From Mangifera indica (Eukaryota; Streptophyta; Magnoliopsida; Sapindales; Anacardiaceae): 64,000 nt of DNA. This document shows positions 37,211 to 48,120 of this stretch, piece after piece. How positions within the stretch are numbered: the first letter of the stretch is position 1; each line of letters starts with the position of its first letter. The stretch spans positions 5,580,001 to 5,644,000 of the forward strand of contig NC_058153.1 in assembly GCF_011075055.1 (NCBI RefSeq), given 5' to 3'. The position numbers and the translations under genes are program-made. The notes below the pieces were generated by a model. That model was given only the letters and a program-made list of their open reading frames with translations. It was not told the origin of the DNA and did not search any database.

Positions 37211-38009
37211 TCTCTCTCTCTCTCAATCGCAAAATTCTACAACTACCCATTAATTAGTTGATATCATTTTGAATATTTAGCACTGCAATTTCTCCATAAA
37301 ACCAAAAAAAAAAAAACAAAACAAAACAAAAAGCAATTCAATTCACTCAATACAGCTAAATTTAATCTTCCATAACTCATCAAGGTCTAAATTAACTCAT
37401 TAAAACTCTCAACTTAAAGCTCATAAATTCGAGCTCAAATCACATCATGTAAAGATCTAATCACATTGAAATCCATGTTGACCACATAATCTCATTGAAA
37501 TTCAGAATCCAACTCAAAATCAAACCACAAAGCAATCAACAAGGACTCAAATTTGCAGAATTTCGACAACTTTCAAACTTAGACATTTTATGTGAAAAAT
37601 ATACACATATAAATCCATAAAATAAGAAGAGTTGAAAATTCAAACAAACAGAACCCACAAAAGATCTAACAAGAAACAACAGAAATCTAGAAAGAGATTA
37701 AAGAATACAGAGAGATAGGCATACCAGGATGCAAGAGTGATGGGAAACAAATGAGTCGGCTGGTCCAAGAGCAAAGAAAAGTCGAAGCAATTATAAGAAA
37801 GGAGGGGGTGGCTGGCTTTGGTTGAGTCGTCGGCGTCTCAGACAAATATTGTATTTATTTATCTATTTTTCTCTGTAACTATGAGCGTTGTCAGAATACG
37901 GATTTGTAAGAAGTTTGTACTGTCACTTAGCTGGTTTTCTATCTCTCACTCCTCCACGTGTGCTTCTCTTTCTTGTTTCTAGATTACCCCACCGGTATCA
38001 GTACCATTT

Positions 38010-38012
<3 letters not shown>
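37211..38012. other. 5' flank of the PICALM-type gene
   Basis: Just upstream of the ATG is a CT/GA repeat (plus-strand CTCTCTCTCTCTC at 37212-37224), common in plant 5' untranslated regions. A 5'-untranslated exon with an intron is possible, since many family members have one, but I cannot prove its splice sites. The promoter is probably around 37800-38000. Confidence 0.45.

Positions 38013-38076
<64 letters not shown>
38013..38076. repeat. (AT)n microsatellite, about 32 units
   Basis: An uninterrupted AT dinucleotide run of about 64 bases lies about 0.8 kb upstream of the PICALM-type start codon and 35 bp from Mutator-like copy C. Confidence 0.97.
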
Positions 38077-38083
<7 letters not shown>

Positions 38084-38110
38084 ACTTAAATAGCGTAAAA
38101 AGAAATAAAA

Positions 38111-38762
38111 GGCCAAAAGGACTTATTCCCACGTAAAGTATTATAAAATCTCTAACTTTTTTACTTTTTAAACTTTTAAAAACTCAAACACTTATTTATA
38201 ATCAAATTTTTGTTAAAATTTTTAATTAAAATTAAGGATAAAACTATCATTTTCTTAAAAAAATTAAAATTTTATCACATTTTTCTCTCTTATATTTAAA
38301 AATCTTACATTTTTCTCTCAACTCAAAGTTTAAAGAGTGACAATTTTGTTTTCATCTCCAATTGAAGATAGTTGAAGAGATAAGGGAGAGAGACTGAGAG
38401 GAGAGATAAGAGAGGAGAGAGGATGGTCAGTTAAAGAAGCAAGGGAGAGATAAGGGGGAAGCGAGGGCGGCTAACAGTCGGAGAAATAGAAATCAGCACC
38501 GGAGGAAGAGGAACAAATCTTAGGTGGGTTTTATCACTTTTCAAACTTTGGGTTGAGGATAAATTGTAAGATTTTTAAACACATGGAAGAAAATGTGATA
38601 AAACTTTAATTTTTTAAAATTTTTAGTAAATGATGGTTTTACCTTAACCCTAAATAAAATTTTTAACAGAAATTTGGTTATGAGTGGGTGTTTAGATTTT
38701 TAAAAGTTGGAAGATAAGAGTTTAAGATTTCACTATACCATAGGTGAGAATAAGTCTTTCAG
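38111..38762. mobile_element. Mutator-like foldback element, copy C, decayed
   Basis: It begins GGCCAAAAGGACTTATTCCCA and ends GAGAATAAGTCTTTCAG, the decayed inverse. The inner blocks are shared with copy A in the same order, including GGAGAGATAAG, AACAGTCGGAGAAATAGAAA and GGAGGAAGAGGAACAAA. The right arm extends further than the left, so part of the left arm is deleted. I could not see a 9-bp target duplication, consistent with age. It lies about 0.9 kb upstream of the PICALM-type start codon. Confidence 0.75.
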
Positions 38763-38867
38763 TTTTTAAAAAATGATGAATTAAAGGTGAGTATGAGTGT
38801 CTAATAATTCATTTTTTGTTATAAAGTTTGTAAAGTGAATGACTAGATACTGGTTACAACAATAGTA

Positions 38868-39015
38868 TATATATTTTTGAGTATACAAATAAATACTTAT
38901 ATGTTATATTATCTTATAATTTAGTATTGTTTTATCCTTAATTTAAAATCATTTAATCATTTGATAACACACATAAAATATATACTCAAAATAGATATAC
39001 ATAATTTTATTATAC
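38868..39015. mobile_element. MITE, relative of the 15133 element, opposite orientation
   Basis: It shares AATTTAAAATCATTTAATCA (the reverse complement of the core seen at 15200) between AT-rich arms that include GAGTATACAAATAAATAC and ATATACTCAAAATAGATATA. The ends are approximate. Confidence 0.52.
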
Positions 39016-39326
39016 TGATTATCGACCTCTCCATTAAAATATTGAAAAATAATAATACATAATGTTTTTATAGAGTAATTTATTAGAATAATTATTTTAA
39101 TGGAGTTTGTATAAAAATAATTTCAAACTCAATGGTTAAACCTTTCAAGCCAATAGATTGAGGTTAAATAAAATTATCCCTTTATATAAAATTGTCATAG
39201 ACTCAATTGCCTATTTCAAGCCCCACATACAAAGTTCCTGTAGTATATATCCAAGTCTCATCGATCTCAAACAATTTATCAGATTTTTATGCCAAAAATA
39301 GGGAAAAGTTTCCAATAACTTAGTAC

Positions 39327-39619
39327 TGTTATAAATTTAATACACAAATATAAAATGATTAAAGAAGAATTGAGGAGGAGAGAAAGCAACTGAGGGAATA
39401 ATTTTATTTCATATCCGGATGAAGAGAAGAGGAAGAAGAATTGCATCTGAAGTGAGGAGATGGGGGGCTATTTATAGACATTTGGCTGCCCCATTAGTCA
39501 AAGAAAATGGCTAAATTTACAACCAAAATTCCAAGCCAATTTTCCAAGCAAATTAATGCAATGCCAGGCTTTTGTCAACATTTACCGCATGTGGTGGAAA
39601 ATCCACCAGATATGCAACA
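39327..39619 (-). repeat. 3' LTR of copia copy 1
   Basis: This 293-bp LTR starts TGTTATAAATTT and ends GCAACA on the plus strand. The minus strand carries CTATAAATAG at 39468-39477, a good TATA box. By eye it has no difference from 45020-45312. Confidence 0.95.
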
Positions 39620-39631
39620 CTCCCCCTTGGA
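39620..39631 (-). promoter_or_regulatory. Polypurine tract of copia copy 1
   Basis: On the minus strand CCAAGGGGGAG directly precedes the 3' LTR, where plus-strand priming occurs in copia elements. The older copy has the decayed form CAAAAGAGAG at the same position. Confidence 0.82.
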
Positions 39632-39908
39632 TTTTCACCACTTACAGATAATTATATTAACCTTGCTAAGGAAAAACCCAGTGAGATAAAAACCAAAGCA
39701 AAGGAACATAATTATTAAATGTCCTGTAAGTTAGTGTTGGACGTGCTTAAACTGCCTCATTAAAAACCTTACTAGGAAAACCCAGTGGGACAAAACCTAG
39801 TGAAGGGAAAAAGAGTACAGTGCACATTTTGTCCAATATTTGATAAACTTCAAAATTTTGCCTGATGAATGCTCCCCCTGATGAATGCTCCCCCTCTTTG
39901 TAGTAGGA

Positions 39909-41174
39909 TTAACTTGGTTGCTTGTTGAGCCGCCGCATACCGATGTTATACACTAACTTCTCAAATGTTGATGTCGGTAGTGTCTTAGTGAACAAATCTG
40001 CAAGATTCTCACTGGATCTGATTTGCTTGACATCAATCTTTTTGCTCTGCTGGAGCTCATGCGTGTAAAAGAACTTCGGTGAGATATGTTTGGTTCTGTC
40101 TCCTTTGATGTACGCACCTCTAATTTGGGCTATACATGCTGCATTGTCTTCATATAATATGGAAGGAGTGTTTGTTGTAAAAGGAAGACTGCATGCATTC
40201 TGAATATGATGGATGACAGACCGTAACCATATACATTCTCGGCTGGCTTCATGGAGAGCTAAAATTTCTGAATGATTTGAAGAAGTTGCAACCAAGGTCT
40301 GCTTGGTGGAGCGCCATGATATAGCTGTGTCATTATAAGTGAAAATATATCCCGTTTGTGAACGGGCCTTATGGGGGTCAGAAAGATAACCAGCATCTGC
40401 ATATCCAACCAAACTAGGATTTTTAGGGGATTTGGCATAATAGAATAATCCCAAATCTCTAGTCCCACATAGGTAACGGAGTATATGTTTGATTCCGTTC
40501 CAATGGCGATGGGTTGGTGCAGAGCTAAATCGAGCCAATAAATTAACTGCGAAGGATATATCCGGTCTCGTGCATTGGGCCAAATATAATAAGGCTCCAA
40601 TGGCATTAAGATATGGTACTTCAGGACCAAGTATCTTTTCATCTTCTTCTTTAGGACGAAATGGATCCTTTTTTGGATCAAGAGACCGAACAACCATTGG
40701 GGTGCTCAAAGGATAAGTCTTATCCATATTAAAGCGTTTTAATAATTTTTCAATATACGCTGCTTGATGGATAAGTATTCCATTTGAATTGTGCTCGATC
40801 TGCAGGCCGAGACAATATTTTGTTTTCCCCAAATCCTTCATTTCAAATTCTTTTTTCATATATTCAGCAGTTTTTGAGAGCTCTTCAGGAGTCCCAATTA
40901 AATTCATGTCATCAACATAAACTGCTACAATAGCAAATCCCGATTCTGACCTTCTGATAAAGACACATGGGCATATAGGGTCATTCACATAACCCTCTTT
41001 TTTCAAATATTCACTGAGGCGATTGTACCACATACGTCCGGATTGCTTTAATCCATACAATGATCGTTGTAATTTAATTGAGTACAAGCCTCTTGAATTG
41101 ACACTTTTTGTTTCAGGCAATTTGTATCCTTCAGGGAGTTTCATGTAAATTTCAGCGTCTAAATTTCCATACAA
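39909..41174 (-). pseudogene. Copia copy 1: reverse transcriptase (late part) and RNase H
   Basis: An open frame of 421 codons. It starts within reverse transcriptase (YGNLDAEIYMKLPEGYKLPE), then QRSLYGLKQSGRMWYNRL and the catalytic box AVYVDDMNLIG. The connection region follows, then RNase H with YADAGYLSD, SSNHSEILALHEASRECIWL and LYEDNAACIAQ, and KHISPKFFYTHEL near the end. The catalytic aspartates of both enzymes are present. Its displayed start is not a true start: the frame is the continuation of 41152-42753 after a frameshift at about 41190-41200. Confidence 0.93.
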
Positions 41175-42753
41175 ATAAGCAGTAACTACATCCTTCAGAG
41201 ACTGTTAAACTGATTAAATATCTGAATGTGATTATATCCATTACAGGTGCATATGTTTCATCAAAGTCTATACCGGGCCTTTGGGAAAAGCCTTGGGCTA
41301 CAAGTCTGGCTTTATATCTAGCAATTTCATTTTTCTCATTTCTTTTTCTCACAAATACCCATTTATATCCAACGGGTTGTACGTCTTGAGGTGTTGGAAC
41401 TACAGGCCCAAACACTTGACGTTTTGCTAGAGAAGCTAATTCTATTTGAATTGCTTCTTCCCATTTAGGCCAATCATGTCTTTGTTTGCACTCAGCCACA
41501 GTACGTGGCTCAAAATCATCATCATTCAGAATTTCAGTAGCTACTGCAAATGAGAATATATCATCAACTATAATTGTTTCACGATTCCACATTTCTTGTG
41601 TATGAACATAATTTAAAGATATTTTAATATTCTCATTTTCCTGTTCTTCAGGATTTTGTACCACTTCAAGGGTTTGTGCCACTTCAGAGGCTTGTGCCAC
41701 TTCAGGGGCTTGTGCCACTTCAGGGGCTTGTGCCACTTCAGGGGCTTGAGTCTCTTCAGGGACTATAACCTCTTCTGGAGGAATATTTGTTTGATTATTT
41801 GCCTTTCTTTTTCGAGGGACAGTGCCCTTCGATCCAACAGGTCTACCACGCTTCTGGCGTGAGGTAGATGGATCAGTCACGGCTCGAATGGACTGTTCAG
41901 CAGTCACATTGATTCTTGCTGGTGCATTAGCAGCTGGAACATGTGATCTTGTCACTTTTGCTGTATCAACAAATGCATCAGGCATTTGATTGGCAATAAT
42001 TTGTAATCGCAGTATCCTTTGCACTTCAGTTTCACTTTGGGATGTGCGAGGATCTAAATGAGACATGGTAGGTACATACCAAGTAAGTTCATGCCTAACT
42101 TCAGGAGGCATTTTCTTTTCCCCTAAAGATGGGAAAGTTGTCTCATCAAAGTGACAATCTGTAAATCGTGCAGTAAAAAGATCACCTGTTAATGGTTCTA
42201 GGTACCTGATAATGGATGGTGAATTATATCCAACATATATTCCCAAACGACGTTGGGGTCCCATTTTTGTGCGTTGAGGGGACGCAATAGGGACATATAC
42301 AGCACAACAAAAAATTCTCAAATGAGATACATCAGGTTGGTAACCAAGGACCAATTGTAGGGGAGAATATTGATGATAAGAAGAAGGTCGCAAGCGAATT
42401 AACGCTGCAGCATGTAATATAGCATGTCCCCACATAGAAGTAGGTAATTGACTTTTCAATAATAAAGTACGTGCAATTACCTGGAGTCGTTTGATAAGAG
42501 ACTCAGCTAATCCATTCTGTGTGTGGACATGCGGGACTGGATGTTCAACCTCAATCCCCATAGACATGCAATAATCATCAAATGTTTTGGATGTAAATTC
42601 ACCAGCATTATCTAGCCGTATTGACTTGATCGAATAATCTGCGAAATGTGCCTTTAATTTGATAATTTGTGCTAACAGTTTAGCAAATGCAACATTTCGA
42701 CTAAGCAATAAACAAACATGAGACCATCGTGCAGATGCATCAATTAAGATCAT
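41152..42753 (-). pseudogene. Copia copy 1: integrase core, linker, early reverse transcriptase
   Basis: An open frame of 533 codons. The integrase catalytic triad is visible as D in MILIDASARW, D in RLDNAGEF and E in NGLAESLIKRL. The C-terminal block follows (RRLGIYVGYNSPSI). After a linker with APEVAQ repeats comes reverse transcriptase: QRHDWPKWEEAIQIELASL, YKWVFVRKRN, RYKARLVAQGFSQRPGIDF and ETYAPV. The frame then breaks into CSYCLFVWKFRR. Compared with the other copy, 20 bases are missing just before this point, which explains the shift. Confidence 0.93.
41652..41762 (-). repeat. 18-bp coding repeat in the copia pol linker
   Basis: About five to six units of 18 bases (plus strand GGCTTGTGCCACTTCAGG) encode APEVAQ repeated in the linker between integrase and reverse transcriptase. 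The corresponding part of the older copy (about 21090-21130) has no such array, so it expanded in this lineage. Confidence 0.9.
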
Positions 42754-42813
42754 AAAATAACGAAATGGCCCACTTGGTGGGTGAATGGGTCCACATATAT
42801 CCCCTTGAATTCT

Positions 42814-43482
42814 TTACAGAAATGATGGGGATTCACCTCCAATTTTGGAGGGGGATGGTCTTATTACTAATTTGCCTTGAGAACAGGCGGTGCAGAATTG
42901 TTCACTAGACAATAAAATTTTATGATTCTGTAATGTATGTCCATGTGAATTTTCAACAATCCTACGCATCATTGTAGATCCTGGGTGGCCTAAACGATCA
43001 TGCCAAAGCATAAATGCTTTTGGATCAACGAACTTCTGGTTCGATACTGCGTAGGTCTCAATTGCCTTTATGGTTGTATAATACAATCCAGATGATAAAG
43101 CAGGCAATTTTTCTAGTATAAGCCTTCTTCCGGAGGCATTACTAGTTATACAGATGAATTCTGCACCATTTTCACTCATGGTTTCAAGATGATAACCATT
43201 TTTTCTTATATCTTTAAAACTCAGTAGATTTCTTCTGGATCTACTTGAATATAATGCATCATTGATGCTTAATTTGGTCTCATTGTTTAACATAATTATG
43301 GCTCTTCCGGAGCCTTCTATCAGATCAATTGATCCTGATATGGTGGTTACTTTAGCTTCAATTAATGCTAAAGATAAGAAAAATTTCTTTTCCTTAAGAA
43401 TTGTGTGCGTTGTTGCACTATCCACCAAACATATGTCTCCCACATCAGCTTTTGAAGTTAACGCTTCAATTTTGGAGTCCAT
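42814..43482 (-). pseudogene. Copia copy 1: protease and integrase zinc-binding domain
   Basis: An open frame of 222 codons. The protease active-site region reads CLVDSATTHTIL, with DSA where most copia proteases have DSG or DTG. The older copy has DNA at this place, so the family may lack the usual glycine. The integrase zinc-binding module is present: H in WHDRLGHPG and CTACSQGK near the end. The frame ends at TAA 42811-42813. The next frame (41152-42753) is in the same phase, so one nonsense codon is the only break. The ATG at 43480-43482 may not be the original start, since gag upstream is damaged. Confidence 0.88.
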
Positions 43483-43989
43483 TTCCTTTCATTTAAAAAT
43501 TACGTTAGTTATAACGTATACAAAATATTGAAAGGAAAAGAACATGACAATAAAATATAAAATAATATGCATGACTCCAAAATAAATATATATGATGGAT
43601 TAAATTATAAAAATTTTGGGCATTTCATACTCATAATAACTACTTCTGGTAGTTGCGTTCACTTCAGGGAACGATGTATAACAAGAAAATATTAATTCAG
43701 AATTTCTTTTCTGATATTGCTACTACAGGAGCAAAAATAAAATGTGGGGAATATTTTATTTTCCACATTCAAGAAAAGATTCTGAATAGTACTAAATTGC
43801 TCCACAAATTTAATGGATTTATTATTATATCCATATTTCGGCTTGCAATCCTTCAGGGATATGATGCCGAAAAATAATAACCTTGTATTTATCCTTCTAA
43901 GATATTTTATTTAGTTAGTTTTTCAAGGCTCACAAATTTTAGGTGGAGACTCATGTAAAAAGCCCATTTAATATTATCCATCTAAATTT
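43483..43989 (-). pseudogene. Copia copy 1: gag remains with deletions
   Basis: Short blocks align with the gag region of the older copy (for example TTCGGCTTGCAATCCTTCAG with TTTGGCTCATAATCATTCAT), but several hundred bases are missing. These include the zinc knuckle: AATTTTGGGCATTTCA near 43615-43630 passes within about 15 bases to CTACTTCTGGTAGTTGCGTT, whereas the older copy has about 370 bases between them. No gag frame remains. Confidence 0.7.
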
Positions 43990-44875
43990 AGGAACTTCAG
44001 GTTCAATTATTGTCATATTTACAAAACTTCTGGTTTTGTATATAATATATATGAGTTAATCTTTGAAACTTCAGGTTCAAATATTATCTCATATGTACAA
44101 AATAACTGATTTTGTAGGAGAAATATTGAGATTAATTTTAGAAGCTTCAGGTCCATATATTATCCCATATCTACAAAACTTCTGGTTTTGTAATTAATAT
44201 TTACAATATTATAATATATATTCTGATTATGTTTTGGACTTCAAGTCCATATTTTTCACACTTTATGCAAACTTCAGGTTGCAAAGGTGATATCATTATT
44301 AAAATAAAGACTTTGATGAAACATATTGATGAAACTGGGGACTTCCGGCCCATATTTATGAAACTGGGGACTTCCGGCCCATAAACATGTATTCTCATGA
44401 TTTTACAAACTTCAAGTTGTAAATCGTAAAACTCGGGACTTCGGGCCCATATATATGATTTTCTCACGATTTTACAAACTTCAGGTTGTAAATCGGATAT
44501 AAATAAAAATAAAGATTCAAATAAATGAATATGCGAATAAATAAATATTCAAATAAATGGAATACAATAAAAATAAACATTTAAATAATATCAGGACTTC
44601 CGGTCCAGATTCTTGGTTTTGTAAGCTTCAGGTTACAAATAATATTTATGACTTCAGGTCACAAATTTATAATTTCGTAAACTTCAGGATACGAATGATA
44701 TTCAGGACTGCAGGTCCAGATTCATAATTTTGTAAACTTCAAGTTACAAATAGGATTCAGAACTTCAGGTTCAGATTTATGATATTCCAGACTTCAGGTC
44801 TAGATTCAAGAATTTCAGGACTTCAGGTCCAGATTTACAATTTTGCAAACTTCGGGTTGCAAATATTGTATGATT
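43990..44875 (-). repeat. Degenerate minisatellite in the copia 5' leader
   Basis: This is a long series of loosely repeated blocks, about 25-60 bp apart, built on variants of GACTTCAGGTCCAGATT and AAACTTCAGGTTACAAAT. The two block types alternate and each contains a short imperfect palindrome around CTTCAGG. The older copy has only a few decayed blocks here (about 25070-25230), so the array has expanded. GGGGACTTCCGGCCCATA is present twice near 44337-44385. Confidence 0.85.
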
Positions 44876-45019
44876 ATAAATAAAAATTAAGCAGAAATAT
44901 AACAGAAATTAAAAATCAACTGGGACATCACAACTGGGATATCCATATTTATAATATTTAAGCAGCATAGCGGTATAATATAAAGATATAATATACCTGA
45001 GCTGATCGTGCTGATAACG

Positions 45020-45312
45020 TGTTATAAATTTAATACACAAATATAAAATGATTAAAGAAGAATTGAGGAGGAGAGAAAGCAACTGAGGGAATAATTTTAT
45101 TTCATATCCGGATGAAGAGAAGAGGAAGAAGAATTGCATCTGAAGTGAGGAGATGGGGGGCTATTTATAGACATTTGGCTGCCCCATTAGTCAAAGAAAA
45201 TGGCTAAATTTACAACCAAAATTCCAAGCCAATTTTCCAAGCAAATTAATGCAATGCCAGGCTTTTGTCAACATTTACCGCATGTGGTGGAAAATCCACC
45301 AGATATGCAACA
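45020..45312 (-). repeat. 5' LTR of copia copy 1
   Basis: This 293-bp LTR looks identical to 39327-39619. The minus-strand TATA box CTATAAATAG is at 45161-45170 and would drive transcription of the element leftward. Confidence 0.95.
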
Positions 45313-47619
45313 AGTACATTGATTATCTTCATCTTTTGTTGTTTTAAGTGTAGAGGTTTACTTGTATTTGCATTGAAAATAGAGATGTCATGAATATGTG
45401 ATTAAAGCTTTTTCAATTCTAACATTTATTTGTAAAATAGATTGAATTAACTAAGAATTTGTTGAATTGTGTGAATATTATTATGATTGAAGAGGGTTGG
45501 ATTGAGTAATAGAGAAATTGAGCATAAAATTCATTAAGTTCTTAACAAATTTCCACCATATGTGATTAAGATCTAGTATGCAAGTCACACATGGTGGAAG
45601 ACGGAAGCAAATAAAGGTGAAGAGTTAAATGATGTTTGTCATGCATAACTAGGGGTGTGCAAAAAAACCGAACTAAAATCAAAACCACAAGTATTCGGCT
45701 TTAGATTTTAGTTCCTATCTAGAATTGATCTACCCTAATTAGGTTCTGGTTTCACCTTATAAAGAGCTAGAATCAAAATCAAAACTGATTACAAAGTAGA
45801 ATCTCTGTAAATTGCGAATCTTAAAACATAATAAATTGAATGAAAAATCTAATTCATGCATTTGGACTCAGAAAAAAATAGAAAGACCAAAGTAAAGTGA
45901 AATGAAGAATCAATGTATAAGAAGCATATAGGCATGCAAACAAAATGAACTCCCTGAAGCATGGCTAATGATATACTCTCATTTGATATTCACATTGAAT
46001 TTTTAACATTGGCAAAGAAAAAATAACTTTGATCATCCCTAAGGTATTACATGAATGGTTGTCTGTCTCTATCTATATCCTCATTTTGTATCTTGATTTC
46101 TTCTTTTTTTTCTTTTTCTTCTTCTTCTTCTTTTTCTTCCTTTTTTCAATTATATTAGTATTGAATACATAGACTCATAACTAATAATTTACAATTAGTT
46201 AACAAACTATTCATAGACAAGATTTACCTTTAGTAAGGTATCATTGCTATTCAAATGATAAAGAGTCAACAAAAGACATGACCTATCAATGACCCATTAT
46301 CATGCAATTAAATCTTTTAATCAAAGATATCTTATCAAAACATAACTGATTAATGACGGTTGAAGGTTGACCTTTGCCTGACTTTGGGTAATGGTATAGA
46401 CTTTGGTGTTTTTACCTCTTATTGTCTTTTCTGTTATGGCTTAGGTAGCTATACAGTTCCACACCAAATGTCATGGTTATCTATATTTGAAACATAATCC
46501 TATTAGACACTCTTTATTGTTGTTTCCTACATTTTTGAAAAATGGGTGAATTATGTCTCTTTTTATATTTATACTAGAAGCTTAGCTTATCTTCCCTTTG
46601 TTAGCTCAGTCTTACAACTACCTAAATTTTTGTGTGGTACAATCAAGTGTCACTAATGGACTCGTTTCTTATTTGTTTAACAAATACATTAGACCTTAAG
46701 GCTCTACTCAAAGCCTTGTTGTATGACTATAAAGATTGTGCACTTGTCATCATATGACTCACTCTCTCTAGATTTAAGTTATGGATATATTTATCCATTC
46801 TTCCCTGAGTTATACTTGTCATATCAGGAGACCTAAACGATATTTAATCTTCCTTAAAATAAACCAACAATAAAGGGAATGGAATGATATTTGACAAGAA
46901 TGATTAAGGTTTGACCAAGGTTATGTTTATTTGATTGATATACAATTTTTCCAATTAAGGAATAACTATATTGCCACGGGAACAATCATGCCATCATTGG
47001 AATGGTCATTCCATTATGTTATATAAATACAACTTAATTTTGCCCTAGTCATAACCTTATTTCATCCACACAAACCTTACACCTCTCTTTTGTATGTCCA
47101 CTAACTTAGATGCCCTAGTAGATGTCTAGAGGCCTTTTAAGATTCATCTCTTATCTAAGATTCAATTCTTTGCTTTGTGTGGATACAATAAGCACTTTAC
47201 TATGCTTGAACGAATAAGCAAACACTATGTAGATATCTTTTAAAGAGGAGTTGTCAATGTGAGTAAGTGTTTTTGAAGCATCTTTTATTTCATTTGTAAT
47301 ACATGATATACTCAATATTATGATCTTGGTACACTTTCGAGTTAATATCTAAAATTTCAATTATACAGTCCATACCAACCACATGAAAAGTCGTGACCAT
47401 TGCAAGATGAGTTTCTGTCATTGCCTTTTCCAGAATCATGAGATGAGATAGAACTTAGGACTATAGCAAGACTTCTACATTTTAGCCTAGCATGATCAGG
47501 TTGTTAACATTTACTACTATTAGACTCTATAGTATTTTGATGATTTACAAAATAAGTTAAAATGTAATAATTTGTCTGAGACATGACTTAGGTCATGACC
47601 AAATTAGACCACATTTGAA
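45313..47619. other. Intergenic, no gene seen
   Basis: No coding sequence is supported. At 45648 the sequence TAGGGGTGTGCAAAAAAACCG looks like one end of a hAT-type element, but I found no matching inverse end. A pyrimidine tract made of TTC and TTT lies at about 46101-46147. Parts of 46900-47300 read like old LTR sequence, without identifiable ends. Confidence 0.45.
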
Positions 47620-48120
47620 AAATGCAAGTTTCAAGCAGATGTAAGACCATTCATACTTGATGAATGATCATGCATAGTTGTATGACATCTCATTCATGTA
47701 AAAGTATGACTTATGACGCTTGACCATTACTTGTTTTGGTTTTTTTTCACTTTTCAAACATCAGATGAATAACCATGCACTTTTGATGTACAACCGTACA
47801 TGACCTATATAGAGTCATTAACGAGCAAGGTTTGTCATGCACAATCGACCTATTCACTTTAAAAGGAATCAATGAGGGAAAAGGTCAACATTTGATGAAT
47901 GACCATGCATGAAAAATAACCACGATTGTTCATGACTCATATGAAGGGATTAATGAGCAAGCAATATCATTCATAGTCGACCCTTGTATCTTGTTCAAGT
48001 AAGCACAAAGTAAAGTTAACATTCGATGCACAACTATTTAAGTGTTATGTACGCCTGTACAAAGGCAAGCTTTCACCTATGCATACAACTATTCATGCAA
48101 AGTCTTACTTTTTTTAGTGA
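47620..48120. repeat. Degenerate tandem repeat, about 110-140 bp units
   Basis: Three to four loose units contain GATGAATGACCATGCATG or a variant, then a TCATGAC/CATGACC block followed by TAATGAGCAAG(C/G) and CATxCATAGTCGACC. Units start near 47655, 47755, 47885 and 48010. It is followed at 48240-48700 by sequence with TATATAAACAAACC and GTGAAACTTCAAATGGTTGG, which resembles the R-U5 part of a large copia LTR. I infer one old LTR; its ends are not visible. Confidence 0.5.

Larger units (their letters stand above)
39327..45312 (-). mobile_element. Young-looking Ty1/copia element (copy 1), defective
   Basis: This 5986-bp minus-strand element is flanked by the exact 5-bp repeat AGTAC (39322-39326 and 45313-45317). 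Its two 293-bp LTRs are identical as far as I can compare by eye, which indicates a recent insertion. A polypurine tract lies next to the low-coordinate LTR. Next to the other LTR, a TATCAGCACGA sequence (minus strand, about 45003-45015) sits where the primer site should be. Its TATCAG core is compatible with the initiator tRNA-Met, but the match is imperfect. Pol reads protease, integrase, reverse transcriptase, RNase H. It has one stop (42811-42813) and a frameshift near 41190. Most of gag is missing when compared with copy 2, so proteins must have come from another element. Confidence 0.95.

Noticed and set aside
37888..38079. Plus-strand ORF ending in Ile-Tyr repeats
   Set aside because: It is a translation of the AT microsatellite.
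43990..44875. Possible CRISPR-like array because of regularly spaced repeats
   Set aside because: Repeats are degenerate and variably spaced, in a plant retrotransposon leader; no unique spacers or cas genes.
45648..45700. Complete hAT element starting TAGGGGTGTGCAAAA
   Set aside because: One end-like sequence is present but I found no inverse partner or 8-bp duplication, so it is noted only within the intergenic entry.
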